From: Lacrimispora saccharolytica
GTDB lineage: Bacteria; Bacillota; Clostridia; Lachnospirales; Lachnospiraceae
NCBI GenBank assembly: GCA_016899975.1
Contig: JACJJN010000016.1
Span: 1 to 64,000, forward strand
Reading direction: 5' to 3'
DNA: 64,000 bases
Numbering within the stretch: position 1 is the first letter of the stretch; the number at the start of each line of letters is the position of its first letter. The translations under genes were made by a program, and so were the position numbers. The notes under the pieces are model-generated. The model worked only from the letters and a program-made list of their open reading frames with translations, was not told the origin of the DNA and did not search any database. Below, piece by piece: positions 56,274-64,000 of the stretch.

Positions 56274-57397
56274 CCGACCTCCCAGCGGAGGACAGTCACG
56301 CCTCTTGGCGTCTCCTCTTCTTCCTGTCTCCCCTTTGGCAGCACCGGAAGCACCCAGAGAACTCCCGTCCCTTCTTTTACAGCCGCCGCCAGTTCTCTTT
56401 CCAGTTCCTGTGTCCGGTTTTTTGAGACGACAATGCAGGTGCGCCCGCTTCCTCCGGATGTCTTCTCCCTCCGGAAAAGTTCCCGGATGGGAACCGTGTT
56501 TCTTTCTCCGGTGATCAGACGCGCCAGTTTCTGGTTCAGCGCCTGCATCTGTGCCGCCCCCGCCGGAAGACGGTATCTCAAGAGTTCACCCGTCTCGCCG
56601 TCCCTGCCGTTGCTGACGACATCCGCCTCCATCTTGGCTTTTGCCAGACGCGCGCAAAGAGACGACACGATCCGGATCGATTCCTCCACCAGCGCCTCAT
56701 ATTTCAGGATCGCCGTGTCCTCCACATCGAGAAATACCGTGATCTCTGCGGAGGTGGTGGAATCATGCTGATTTACCATCAGTTTTCCCGTACTTGCGGA
56801 TGCTTTCCAGTTAATATGCTTCATCGGATCCGTCCGCTCATATTCCCGGATTCCTGAAAATTCAAAGGGGTCCGGATAGATACGGTTCTGGGTCATCACC
56901 ATCCCGCTGATCGCCTGGCAGACAGGAGCGATCCTCCGCGTGTCAATCTGCGCCGGATAGACATACATGGAAGTATTCTGCGCCTGCTCCGTCAGAAACC
57001 TCCTCCCGGACAGCAGATCCGTCGCCACGATCCCCGCCGTTTTTATCTCATAATAACCTCTTCTCCGGCAGACAAACGGAAGCCTCCGCAGGATCCGCTG
57101 ACGGGTCAGCAGGGAAAAAATATCCCTTTTGTAACTCTGATCCGTCACACTGGTATTTGTCTGGGCATCGCTGGCAAATTCCAGGTTTCTGCTCATGGCA
57201 AGACGTACTTCCAGTGCGGGAACCGGCAGGATCTTGTCGTTGGTGATCTCCTCCAGCAGACACGAGGTATCTCCCTCATACACCCAGCCGTCGGCAAACT
57301 CCGCCCTTACGCTCAGATCCTTTTTCCAATATCTGGCATACACCAGCCTCCAGCACAGCCAGGCAGCCAGAATCCCAAGAAATAACAGCGCGATCAT
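56270..57397 (-). CDS. DUF58 domain protein
   Basis: The 375-residue protein has one or two membrane helices at the N-terminus, a beta-rich segment and the DUF58 signature FSGIREYERTDPMKHINWKASASTGKLMV (about 185-215), followed by a vWA-like domain (TVFLDVED). DUF58 proteins work with MoxR ATPases, perhaps in assembly of membrane or wall complexes. It overlaps the MoxR gene by four bases. Confidence 0.93.
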   Translation of the reverse strand: MIALLFLGILAAWLCWRLVYARYWKKDLSVRAEFADGWVYEGDTSCLLEEITNDKILPVPALEVRLAMSRNLEFASDAQTNTSVTDQSYKRDIFSLLTRQRILRRLPFVCRRRGYYEIKTAGIVATDLLSGRRFLTEQAQNTSMYVYPAQIDTRRIAPVCQAISGMVMTQNRIYPDPFEFSGIREYERTDPMKHINWKASASTGKLMVNQHDSTTSAEITVFLDVEDTAILKYEALVEESIRIVSSLCARLAKAKMEADVVSNGRDGETGELLRYRLPAGAAQMQALNQKLARLITGERNTVPIRELFRREKTSGGSGRTCIVVSKNRTQELERELAAAVKEGTGVLWVLPVLPKGRQEEEETPRGVTVLRWEVG

Positions 57398-58344
57398 AAG
57401 CCGTTCCTTCTCCAGTCTTCCGTCGGGACGGGAACCTGCTGAAGAATGTCCGAGATCACCTGACGTGCCGTTCTGCTGTCGGAAATTCCACTCTGCAGAC
57501 TGATCCGGTGCGCCAGAACCGGCACCGCCACCGCTTTCAGATCCTCCGGCACCACGTAATCTCTGCCCTGAACCATCGCGTACGCCTGGGACGCCCTGAG
57601 ATACGCCAGCGTTCCTCTGGGGCTTACTCCGTTTTCGATCTTAGCGTGTTTTCTTGTGGCCTGTACCACAGACACCAGGTACTCCATCAGTTCCTTATGC
57701 ACATAGACGTCCCGGCATGCTCTCTGAAGTTCCGACAGAACGGATTTCTCACAGACCGCCCCAAGTTCCTCCAGAGGCTCCTCACGGATAAACCGGCGGA
57801 TCAGTTCCGTCTCCTTTTCCGGCGACAGTTCTTCCATGGAAAGCCGCATCAGGAACCGGTCCATCTGCGCCTCCGGAAGCGGAAAGGTACCCAGCGTCTC
57901 CAGCGGGTTCTGCGTGGCAATGACCAGGAACGGCTCCTCCAGCGGCCTGGTCACGCCGTCCACGGTCACCTGATGTTCCGCCATACATTCCAGAAGACTG
58001 CTCTGGGTCTTCGGCGTGGCGCGGTTGATCTCATCCGCCAAAAGAATATTGCAGAAGACAGGTCCTTCGCTGAATACAAATTCCCCTGTCTTCGCATCAA
58101 AGTAATTCAGCCCCGTTACATCCGACGGAAGCAGGTCCGGCGTAAACTGGATGCGCCCGAATTTCGCGGATACGGAACGTGCCAGGGACTTTGCCATCAC
58201 GGTCTTGCCCGTTCCCGGAACATCCTCCAGCAGCACATGACCGCCCGCCGTCAGAGCCGTCAGGATCATGGTCAGGGTCTCTTCATTTCCAATCATGACT
58301 TTCTGAATATTCGCTTTCAACTGCTGTAAAATCTCTGTTTTCAT
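57394..58344 (-). CDS. MoxR-type AAA+ ATPase
   Basis: The 316-residue protein has Walker A EDVPGTGKTVMAKSLAR (about 38-54), Walker B ILLADEINRATPKTQSSLLE and the sensor region FLVIATQNPLETLGTFPLPEAQMDRF. MoxR proteins act as chaperones for partner vWA proteins such as the adjacent DUF58. AGGAGGAG precedes the start. Confidence 0.96.
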   Translation of the reverse strand: MKTEILQQLKANIQKVMIGNEETLTMILTALTAGGHVLLEDVPGTGKTVMAKSLARSVSAKFGRIQFTPDLLPSDVTGLNYFDAKTGEFVFSEGPVFCNILLADEINRATPKTQSSLLECMAEHQVTVDGVTRPLEEPFLVIATQNPLETLGTFPLPEAQMDRFLMRLSMEELSPEKETELIRRFIREEPLEELGAVCEKSVLSELQRACRDVYVHKELMEYLVSVVQATRKHAKIENGVSPRGTLAYLRASQAYAMVQGRDYVVPEDLKAVAVPVLAHRISLQSGISDSRTARQVISDILQQVPVPTEDWRRNGL

Positions 58345-58382
58345 GGTCTCCTCCTGTATGTTTCCGGCTTTTCAAATATATT

Positions 58383-58411
58383 GTAACAATTCGGTCTTGA
58401 TGAACTGTTAC
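58383..58411. repeat. Solo GTAAC palindrome, 29 bp
   Basis: GTAACAATTC...GAACTGTTAC encloses a nine-base centre. It lies between the divergent MoxR and ImmA genes and matches the 28-29-bp family found elsewhere in the window. Confidence 0.65.
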
Positions 58412-58462
58412 AATATTTTACCACAAAGGCAGCAAAAGAACACTTCGTATTCTCCTCTTTTC

Positions 58463-58491
58463 TTGAATTTTCTTTTTCTTCGTGCTATAAT
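58463..58491 (+). promoter_or_regulatory. Sigma-A promoter of the ImmA-type gene
   Basis: TTGAAT (58463-58468) is followed after 17 bp by TATAAT (58486-58491). The start codon lies 33 bp downstream. Confidence 0.8.
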
Positions 58492-58492
58492 C

Positions 58493-58506
58493 AGAACGTA
58501 AGTTCG
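58493..58506. promoter_or_regulatory. LexA/DinR-like box at the ImmA promoter
   Basis: AGAACGTAAGTTCG has the GAAC-N4-GTTC core of the Gram-positive LexA box, with one departure from the DinR consensus CGAACRNRYGTTYC in the centre and an outer A for C. It lies immediately after the -10 element, where a repressor would block transcription. One such match in 64 kb could also occur by chance. Confidence 0.45.
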
Positions 58507-58524
58507 ATTGATTGAGGTGAATTT

Positions 58525-59283
58525 ATGAATCAACAACAACAAAATAAAATTGATGCAGCCGTACTCAACGTCTTTTCCACCTGCAAGGTTCGTTCCCTGC
58601 CCTTCTCCTGTCAGGAGCTGTTAAGCTTTTATGGATATTCCTGTATCCCATACAACAGTCTTTCCCCGGAAAAGCAGCTCGCCTGCACAACGATCAGCGA
58701 CGATGCTTTCTGCCTGAATCATACGGTATATTATAATTCCAACACTGCTCCTTTTCGCATCCGCTTCAGTCTGATGCACGAGCTCGGTCATATTTGCCTG
58801 CGCCATACCAGCGTATCGGGAAAATCTCAGTCTCCGGAACAGGAAGCCAATGCTTTTGCCAGCCTTATCCTTGCTCCGCGTATGGTGATTCATTATTCCG
58901 GATGCAGGACTGCTGAAGATCTTTCGCGGGTTTTTCAAATGACCTTTGAAGCTTCCGGTTATGCCCTGAACGACTATTACCGTTGGTACGACCATATACT
59001 TCGGGATAAAATGAGTCCTCTGGATAAGGCAATGTATCTGCATTTTTATGATTCTGAGAAAAAACGTTTTGTCTGGAACCGCACCATCTGCCCGGACTGT
59101 CAGTCGGAACTGATCAATCATTCCTCTTGCCGCTGTCCGGAATGCGCGCGCATCGAAAAAGAACAGAAGGCTCTGGATGCCCGGATGATAGCCTCGCAGT
59201 ATTCGTACCGCGACTGGGAGACATGGCTTCCGGAAGGATTCGAACGGGCAGAATACCGTTACCTTTACGGCGATATGTATTGA
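58525..59283 (+). CDS. ImmA/IrrE family metallopeptidase
   Basis: The 252-residue protein contains LMHELGHICLRH (HExxH-type, about 87-98) and EQEANAFASLILAP, the third zinc ligand region of ImmA/IrrE proteases. Such proteases cleave repressors, for example ImmR, or the DNA-damage repressor DdrO. Its C-terminus has CPDCQSELI and CRCPECARIEKEQKAL, a probable zinc ribbon. No helix-turn-helix partner is adjacent. GAGGTG precedes the start. Confidence 0.9.
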   Translation: MNQQQQNKIDAAVLNVFSTCKVRSLPFSCQELLSFYGYSCIPYNSLSPEKQLACTTISDDAFCLNHTVYYNSNTAPFRIRFSLMHELGHICLRHTSVSGKSQSPEQEANAFASLILAPRMVIHYSGCRTAEDLSRVFQMTFEASGYALNDYYRWYDHILRDKMSPLDKAMYLHFYDSEKKRFVWNRTICPDCQSELINHSSCRCPECARIEKEQKALDARMIASQYSYRDWETWLPEGFERAEYRYLYGDMY

Positions 59284-59336
59284 TTCAAAAATTGCCTGCG
59301 CCGACCAAAAACGTCTGCACAGGCAATCTTCCCTTT

Positions 59337-59762
59337 TTATTCTCTCACAACGCTCTCTTTCTTTTTCAACAAATCAATCCCTTCCACGATACATTCCGGC
59401 AGCGGAAGCCCCATCAGGCCCGCATTTTCCAGAATCGATACCGCTTCATTCGCAATGAAGCCGATACAGACCACATTTCTCAAATAATCCGTATGCAAAA
59501 GCAAATCCAATCTTGCGGCTATCAGCACAAAAAACAGCGTCATACATTTTCTGATCAGTCCTTTCCATCCCGCCCGGCTCTCCAGGGTACCTTTGGGGGA
59601 TTTAGGACTTTTTTTGAAAATCACCGGAAGTAGGATTCCTCCCGTTACCCAGTCAATCCCCATAAACAACACCAATGTCTGCAGCGCCATATCCCATCCG
59701 CCCAGCAATGCTGCCGCCGCACTTCCTGCCATCCCGATCCCTGTAAAAATAAGTTCTCTCAT
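59337..59762 (-). CDS. Phage-type holin family protein
   Basis: The 141-residue protein has about three to four membrane helices and resembles the phage holin/toxin-secretion holin family (TcdE and Cph1-type): LVLFMGIDWVTGGILLPVIFKKSPKSPKG and KGLIRKCMTLFFVLIAARLDLLL are typical. The start at 59762 follows GGAGGTG. No other phage structural genes are seen. It could export the nearby signal-less CHAP protein. Confidence 0.85.
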   Translation of the reverse strand: MRELIFTGIGMAGSAAAALLGGWDMALQTLVLFMGIDWVTGGILLPVIFKKSPKSPKGTLESRAGWKGLIRKCMTLFFVLIAARLDLLLHTDYLRNVVCIGFIANEAVSILENAGLMGLPLPECIVEGIDLLKKKESVVRE

Positions 59763-59810
59763 TCCTTCACCTCCTCCCTGAAAAACTGTTTTCCGCAGCC
59801 ATTGCGAAGG

Positions 59811-59839
59811 TTGCTTTTTCTCATTTCCTGTGATATTCT
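59811..59839 (+). promoter_or_regulatory. Possible promoter of the YcxB-like pair
   Basis: TTGCTT (59811-59816) is followed after 17 bp by TATTCT (59834-59839), about 43 bp before the ATG at 59882. The -35 box is weak. It lies inside the region upstream of the divergent holin gene. Confidence 0.4.
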
Positions 59840-59881
59840 TTGCTATAAGAATTTGCATACTTTCCCGGAAAGGAGTTAACA

Positions 59882-60424
59882 ATGAATCCCTATACCGTTT
59901 ATACGAACGAGAAAAAAATCACTTACAGCAATTTTTTTCTCTCTCTTCCGTATCCCGTACCCCAAAGATATTCTACTTTAAAATATATTTCTTACGCTGT
60001 CGGAATCCTCTGTGCGTTCTTTCTCTTGTTGTCCGACTATTTTCAGGATAAAGCTTCTTTCATAAACTTTTTTAATCTTTTGAAATACCTTGGCTGTTTT
60101 CTTTTGATACAGTTGTTAAGATATTGCCCCGTACTCTATGGTCCTTCTTCTGCATGGAAAGCGCATTGGCGTCTGCATTGTATGCTCCGCGCCGAAGGAA
60201 CTTATCTGGAATCCGTAACACTTTCCTCCGATTTCGTTACGCTCAACGGATATCTGGAAAATGAAAAATTTGAATACTCGCTCACGGATGCCGAGCGCAG
60301 TAAAATCACTCTTCTGAAGACTGGAATCATACTTCCTGTGCAGTCCTCCTATGTCTGCCTGCCGCGCGGCTTCTTTCCTGACACCCGCACATTTCAGTCT
60401 GTCAACGAAGTTTTAAAACCATAA
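59882..60424 (+). CDS. YcxB-like membrane protein 1
   Basis: The 180-residue protein has an N-terminal soluble stretch, two membrane helices (about 38-52 and 65-85) and a C-terminal soluble beta-rich domain (VTLSSDFVTLNGYLENEKFEYSLTDAERSKI) resembling YcxB-like domains. AAAGGAG precedes the start. The next gene begins 16 bp after it and has the same topology, so the two probably form a pair. Function is unknown. Confidence 0.6.
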   Translation: MNPYTVYTNEKKITYSNFFLSLPYPVPQRYSTLKYISYAVGILCAFFLLLSDYFQDKASFINFFNLLKYLGCFLLIQLLRYCPVLYGPSSAWKAHWRLHCMLRAEGTYLESVTLSSDFVTLNGYLENEKFEYSLTDAERSKITLLKTGIILPVQSSYVCLPRGFFPDTRTFQSVNEVLKP

Positions 60425-60440
60425 CAAAGGAGTATGTTTT

Positions 60441-61001
60441 ATGAAGGCTCTCACAATTTCCTTTTCTTCGGATAAAACTGATTGCAAAAAACTTTTTCTT
60501 GCCTGGTTCCGGCACAGCAGGTCTAATGTTATTCGTATTTCTCTTCTGGCACTGATAGGATTCGCTCTTTTATTCGAAATTTGGAGTCCCTTTTATCTCA
60601 GAACTTTCAACGTCCCACCGCAGGAGTATTTTTCTTTACTTTTCTTTGTAATGGCCGCCTGTATGTTTATGCTTTTTTGTATCCCTTTCGTTGTCGTGAT
60701 GCCGCGTATACGTTACCGCACATTTCTTTATACTGTTGACAGTCTGAAAAAATCCGGAACCTCTCTGAAAGAAGTAACTTTTCTGGAGGATGCGTTGAAG
60801 TTGGATCTTGTGCTTTATGGGTTCTCTTCGCAAAAAGTGATTCCTTACCGCCAGATAAAAAAATGTACTGTGCTTCCCTCCGGAATCGTGTTCTATTTTC
60901 ACAAAGAACTTCCTCTGCTGCTGATTTCAAAAACAATGTTTCACTCTGAAAAAGACTTTTTCATGGTGAGCGCATGGCTGAAGCACGAAAATCGCAAATA
61001 A
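60441..61001 (+). CDS. YcxB-like membrane protein 2
   Basis: The 186-residue protein has two helices (about 28-48 and 65-90) and a C-terminal YcxB-like domain (EVTFLEDALKLDLVLYGFSSQKVIPYRQIKKCTVLPSGIVFYF). It shares topology rather than obvious sequence with its neighbour. AAAGGAG lies seven to ten bases upstream. Function is unknown. Confidence 0.6.
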   Translation: MKALTISFSSDKTDCKKLFLAWFRHSRSNVIRISLLALIGFALLFEIWSPFYLRTFNVPPQEYFSLLFFVMAACMFMLFCIPFVVVMPRIRYRTFLYTVDSLKKSGTSLKEVTFLEDALKLDLVLYGFSSQKVIPYRQIKKCTVLPSGIVFYFHKELPLLLISKTMFHSEKDFFMVSAWLKHENRK

Positions 61002-61058
61002 ACATTACTAACATGTTCATTGCTTAATTCCTGGATATTTCTGATCCCATTTTTACGA

Positions 61059-61095
61059 TTACTCTCGAGATACCGTCTAAATATCCCGAGAGTAA
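61059..61095. terminator. Hairpin between convergent YcxB-like and CHAP genes
   Basis: TTACTCTCG pairs with CGAGAGTAA, and an inner GATA pairs with TATC. The site is between convergent stop codons at 61001 and 61129. The lack of a T-tract makes it a possible but not certain terminator. Confidence 0.45.
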
Positions 61096-61128
61096 CTCTA
61101 ACTTACGAATGGCACAAACTATTGCATA

Positions 61129-63690
61129 TCATGCTATTACCTTCAATGCATTAGTAAAAAACAAACCAATCGCACCCACTACTTGAATCCCCTTAGTCAC
61201 TGCTGCAGCAACCGCTGCAGCACCTCCAAACATATAAAACGCCACACATACACCAACTACCACCGCTGTCGCCACCGCATATTGAAACACCTTGTTAGAC
61301 GCACCCTGTGTTTCCGGCGCTCCTCCTTCTTCCGGCGGGACAGGCTTGATCCATATAGTATATTTGTAACTGAATTTCTCTCTCCATGTTTCTGACACTT
61401 CAACTTCTGCCTCATAGACATACGAAAGCTTCAGCCATTCGCCTTCCACACCGATTTCTGTTTTTCCTTTTCCATCTCCGATCGCCACAGCCAGTTCGAT
61501 CACCGGAACCATCACTTCATCTTCTTCCTGCACTCCGAATGAAGTCTCAATCGTTCCCAAGACAGAGGTACCGCTGTAAGTAATCGTTCCGTCCTCAATA
61601 TCAAATTCCGTTGTAAAATCCGCCTCTTCAAAAATTGCTGTACTGTTCGAAAATTCGGTAGTCACCCGATAATACGGCGTGTTGACAACCTCCAGTTCAA
61701 CGTTAAAATTTTCTTTTGAAAGATTTAACGCCGCCAGATTATTGCCTGTAGTATCTAACAGCTGCCGCCATTTTCTGCTCATAGCAAGATCGATCTGCTC
61801 CTGTGTCGGTTTCCCATCTTCTTCTGAACTCTCCGGTCCGTCGTTGCAGCCGTATCCGTGAATGTAAGTATCCGTTCTGTCGTAGTAGTGCATACCGACG
61901 CCATCGCCCGTATTTCCTTCCACGGTCTGGATCTGAGAGGATGTCACCTGAATAACAATTCCGGTGTGGCTCACACGGCCCGCGCTTGCACCCCAGAAGA
62001 AAACCGTATCTCCGACTCTCGGCACATATCCGCCGCTTCGGCTGTAAAATTTTCCTCTGGATCGATACCATTCCACACCTGACGGGCAGTATGCATACCG
62101 CGGAACTTTCGTTCCAAGAATCCCAGCCTGTTCCGCACACCAAGAAACAAACATCGCGCACCATGCCTGCCCCTGCATTCCATACCACTGACCATAAGGA
62201 GTGATATTATTGCTGTTGTCCTCCTGAAATGCCCAGCTCCATTCGTGTTTCGCAACATTCACAAATTTGGCAACACCTGTTCCGGAGGCTTTGACCTTAT
62301 ACACACTGAAAATTTTATTCCAGGTGCCCGAGCCTACAATTCCATCCGCGCTTAATCCGTATTTCTGCTGAAATGCTTTGACTGCGTTTTCCATAGCGCT
62401 TCCAAAAATCCCGTCGATTGTCAGGGAATATCCAAGTTCGCTCAAAATTCTCTGTAAATATCTGGTCAGCGAACCGTTGGAGCCATTTTTCAGTGTCGCG
62501 GATGTAGTGCCGCTTCCGCCGCCGCTGCCCACGGTAATTCCCAGCTTCTGCTGTGTGGCCGTTCCTACCATTCCATCAGGGCTCAGTCCGTTATCCTCCT
62601 GGAAATCCATCACAGCAGAATACGTTTTGTCGCCTGCAATTCCATCCACGCCGCCGGTATCATATCCGTGATTCACCAAAGCCTGCTGGATCGGCTTAAT
62701 CAGCGTCCTCATTTTTTCCCAGGTCGCTGTGCCGACAATTCCATCCGCACTAAGACCATATCTTTCCTGAAATCGCTTCACTGCCTCTTCCGTACCTGTT
62801 CCAAAGCTTCCGTCCACTCCGTTTGGGTTGATCACCATCATCCGAAGTCCTCTCTGAAGGAACAGTACATACGGTCCGCTGGAACCTTTCTTCAGCGGAA
62901 ACGCATCATTTCCCCCGTCTCCCACGCTTCCCAGCAGTTTTTCTCTTGTTGCAGGACCAACCTGTCCGTCAACACTGAGACCCTGATCTGCCTGAAACTG
63001 CCGTACTCCCTCATAAGTTCCGGGACCTGCCACGCCATCTGTCGCTCCAATGCTGTAACCTTTCTGAACCAGAGCACGCTGAATCTCCAGGATCAGTTCT
63101 TCCATTTTTCCCCATGTTCCTGAGGCAACAATTCCATCCGCACTGAGATTGTATTTCTGTTGAAATTTTACAACTGCTTCATAGGTTCCTTCCCCGAAAA
63201 CACCGTCGAGGCTTCCCGGAGAACAGCATAAAATCCGCAGTCCATACTGAAGATATTTTACTTTGCTTCCTCTGTCTCCCTCTTTCAGCGGAAAATCCGC
63301 ATCGCCTACTTCCACAGAACCGTCTCTCAAAAGAACGGCCCGTGTCGCCGGTCCCACCTGACCGTCTGCAGCAAGCCCATGTTCTTTCTGAAACTCTACT
63401 ACGCCGTTGTAAGTACCTTCTCCTGCAACTCCATCAATGCTGGAATGATAATATCCCTTCATCGAAAGTGCTCTCTGAATGGGTTTGATTTCTCCGGAAA
63501 TACTGTTCCATGTAGCGTCTCCTGCCTGTCCGTCTACCTCCAGACCGTAAGCTTCCTGATATTTTCGTACCGCCTTTTCCGTAGCGTCCCCAAAGCTTCC
63601 GTCAAATGATCCCGGCGTACAGCACAAAATGTGCAAACCGTACTGAAGGTATGTTACTTTAACTCCTGTGTCTCCTTTTTTCAAATACAT
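61129..63690 (-). CDS. Multi-repeat peptidoglycan-binding CHAP hydrolase with C-terminal membrane segment
   Basis: The 853-residue protein has seven PG_binding_1 repeats in residues 1 to about 455, arranged as three A-B pairs plus one. A repeats begin LKxGDxGxKVxYLQYGL; B repeats begin IQRALxxKGY. They are followed by a CHAP amidase domain (about 465-610, with catalytic Cys in GQAWCAMFVSWCAEQAG, His in VSHTGIVIQV and VEGNT). The rest is an unrecognised domain (about 620-800) and hydrophobic segments near the C-terminus (about 808-853). There is no signal peptide, so export through the adjacent holin is plausible. A prophage endolysin would be shorter. The stop of the convergent YcxB-like gene lies 127 bp away. 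Confidence 0.9.
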   Translation of the reverse strand: MYLKKGDTGVKVTYLQYGLHILCCTPGSFDGSFGDATEKAVRKYQEAYGLEVDGQAGDATWNSISGEIKPIQRALSMKGYYHSSIDGVAGEGTYNGVVEFQKEHGLAADGQVGPATRAVLLRDGSVEVGDADFPLKEGDRGSKVKYLQYGLRILCCSPGSLDGVFGEGTYEAVVKFQQKYNLSADGIVASGTWGKMEELILEIQRALVQKGYSIGATDGVAGPGTYEGVRQFQADQGLSVDGQVGPATREKLLGSVGDGGNDAFPLKKGSSGPYVLFLQRGLRMMVINPNGVDGSFGTGTEEAVKRFQERYGLSADGIVGTATWEKMRTLIKPIQQALVNHGYDTGGVDGIAGDKTYSAVMDFQEDNGLSPDGMVGTATQQKLGITVGSGGGSGTTSATLKNGSNGSLTRYLQRILSELGYSLTIDGIFGSAMENAVKAFQQKYGLSADGIVGSGTWNKIFSVYKVKASGTGVAKFVNVAKHEWSWAFQEDNSNNITPYGQWYGMQGQAWCAMFVSWCAEQAGILGTKVPRYAYCPSGVEWYRSRGKFYSRSGGYVPRVGDTVFFWGASAGRVSHTGIVIQVTSSQIQTVEGNTGDGVGMHYYDRTDTYIHGYGCNDGPESSEEDGKPTQEQIDLAMSRKWRQLLDTTGNNLAALNLSKENFNVELEVVNTPYYRVTTEFSNSTAIFEEADFTTEFDIEDGTITYSGTSVLGTIETSFGVQEEDEVMVPVIELAVAIGDGKGKTEIGVEGEWLKLSYVYEAEVEVSETWREKFSYKYTIWIKPVPPEEGGAPETQGASNKVFQYAVATAVVVGVCVAFYMFGGAAAVAAAVTKGIQVVGAIGLFFTNALKVIA

Positions 63691-63957
63691 AATTTTTTTC
63701 CTCTCTTTTTTTATTCAGCCACATTTCGTGTCATTAAGAATCAAAAAAAATATTCCCTATACCGCGGCTTCATGAATATCTTTTTCTCCTTCCATCTCTT
63801 CTGTCCCCTGTACCCTTTGTTTTTCCTTCAGAGAATGGCTTTTCATTTGAAAAACAACGGATTTTTCTGCATCTGATCTCCACCTGCTGAGTTTTCCACA
63901 CTCTCAGGAGGCGTTTCCCGGATGATAGGAATCTACAGAATCTATGGAATTCCTATT
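63691..63957. other. Upstream region of the CHAP gene, no gene seen
   Basis: GAGAGGAAA on the minus strand provides the ribosome binding site for the CHAP gene. The remainder is T-rich on the plus strand and has no supported frame. It contains one GACACG operator-like site (63718-63732). Confidence 0.6.
63718..63732. promoter_or_regulatory. Operator-like site 1 upstream of the CHAP gene
   Basis: On the minus strand GACACGAAATGTGGC differs at two positions from GACACGAAACGTGTC, the perfect palindrome at 63960-63974. It is 28 bp upstream of the CHAP start codon. Confidence 0.4.
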
Positions 63958-63986
63958 TTGACACGTTTCGTGTCTGTAAGTATGTT
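63958..63986 (+). promoter_or_regulatory. Sigma-A promoter reading out of the right edge
   Basis: TTGACA (63958-63963) is followed after 17 bp by TATGTT (63981-63986). The palindrome GACACGTTTCGTGTC overlaps the -35 box and spacer, so the promoter is probably repressed. The gene it serves is beyond the window. Confidence 0.65.
63960..63974. promoter_or_regulatory. Operator-like palindrome 2
   Basis: GACACG-TTT-CGTGTC is a perfect 6-bp-arm palindrome located between the -35 and -10 boxes of the rightmost promoter. Confidence 0.55.
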
Positions 63987-64000
63987 ATATCACACGTCAC

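Noticed and set aside
1-64000. CRISPR arrays, tRNA genes and complete insertion sequences
   Set aside because: No regularly spaced repeats, tRNA cloverleaf or transposase gene was found. The repeats that are present are palindromes or pairs.

Overview
The window looks like the chromosome of a spore-forming, Gram-positive gut-type clostridium, most likely a Lachnospiraceae member. The evidence is the complete S10-spc-alpha ribosomal cluster with a zinc-type S14 and a long L17, the spoVA genes, a type III glutamine synthetase, whiA/rapZ and FtsEX, together with strong AGGAGG-type ribosome binding sites and TTGACA/TATAAT promoters. The species cannot be named from the sequence alone. Most genes lie on the minus strand.

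Layout. Positions 1-437 hold three evenly spaced, near-consensus minus-strand promoters that fire out of the left edge, very probably for an rRNA operon. Positions 742-11210 are a carbohydrate and accessory region: a GH4 glycosidase with a divergent AraC regulator, an aldose-epimerase-like protein, uvrB, a truncated RhuM protein in a decayed locus, a GH2 glycosidase with a divergent AraC gene broken by a stop codon, and an FKBP/trigger-factor relic. Positions 11228-15934 form a tight three-gene operon: an ICMT-like membrane protein, a GH3-like acyl-adenylase and a 7TM-GAF-GGDEF-HD-GYP protein. Positions 16082-26725 are housekeeping genes: degV, an S41 protease, ftsX, ftsE, a PucR/CdaR-type regulator, a WecG/TagA-like glycosyltransferase, glnN, fba and a lipid kinase. 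Positions 26854-44739 hold the ribosomal cluster in reverse orientation, from rpsJ at the right to rplQ at the left, with secY, adk, map, a KOW protein, infA and rpoA. Its gene order is canonical, but four intergenic gaps are swollen by repeats or inserted sequence. Positions 45223-51438 hold an acidic SipW-like membrane protein, a GNAT gene, and the run tcdA-murB-rapZ-whiA-crh. Positions 51732-54914 carry spoVA genes split into two divergent sets. Positions 54911-58344 are a MoxR-DUF58-DUF4129 operon. Positions 58525-63690 hold an ImmA-type protease with a LexA-like box, a holin, two YcxB-like membrane proteins and a large peptidoglycan-binding CHAP protein.

The most notable observations are: (1) the ICMT-GH3-HD-GYP operon; (2) a family of GTAAC...GTTAC palindromes, including two 133-bp MITE-like copies and a 72-bp relative inside the ribosomal cluster; (3) the possible DNA-damage protease next to a holin and a signal-less cell-wall hydrolase, with a shared GACACG operator-like site at the right end; (4) the divided spoVA genes; (5) the 274-bp inverted repeat after infA and the matching promoters of the rpsJ and rpmJ transcription units. 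All function names come from family motifs read by eye; no database search was run.
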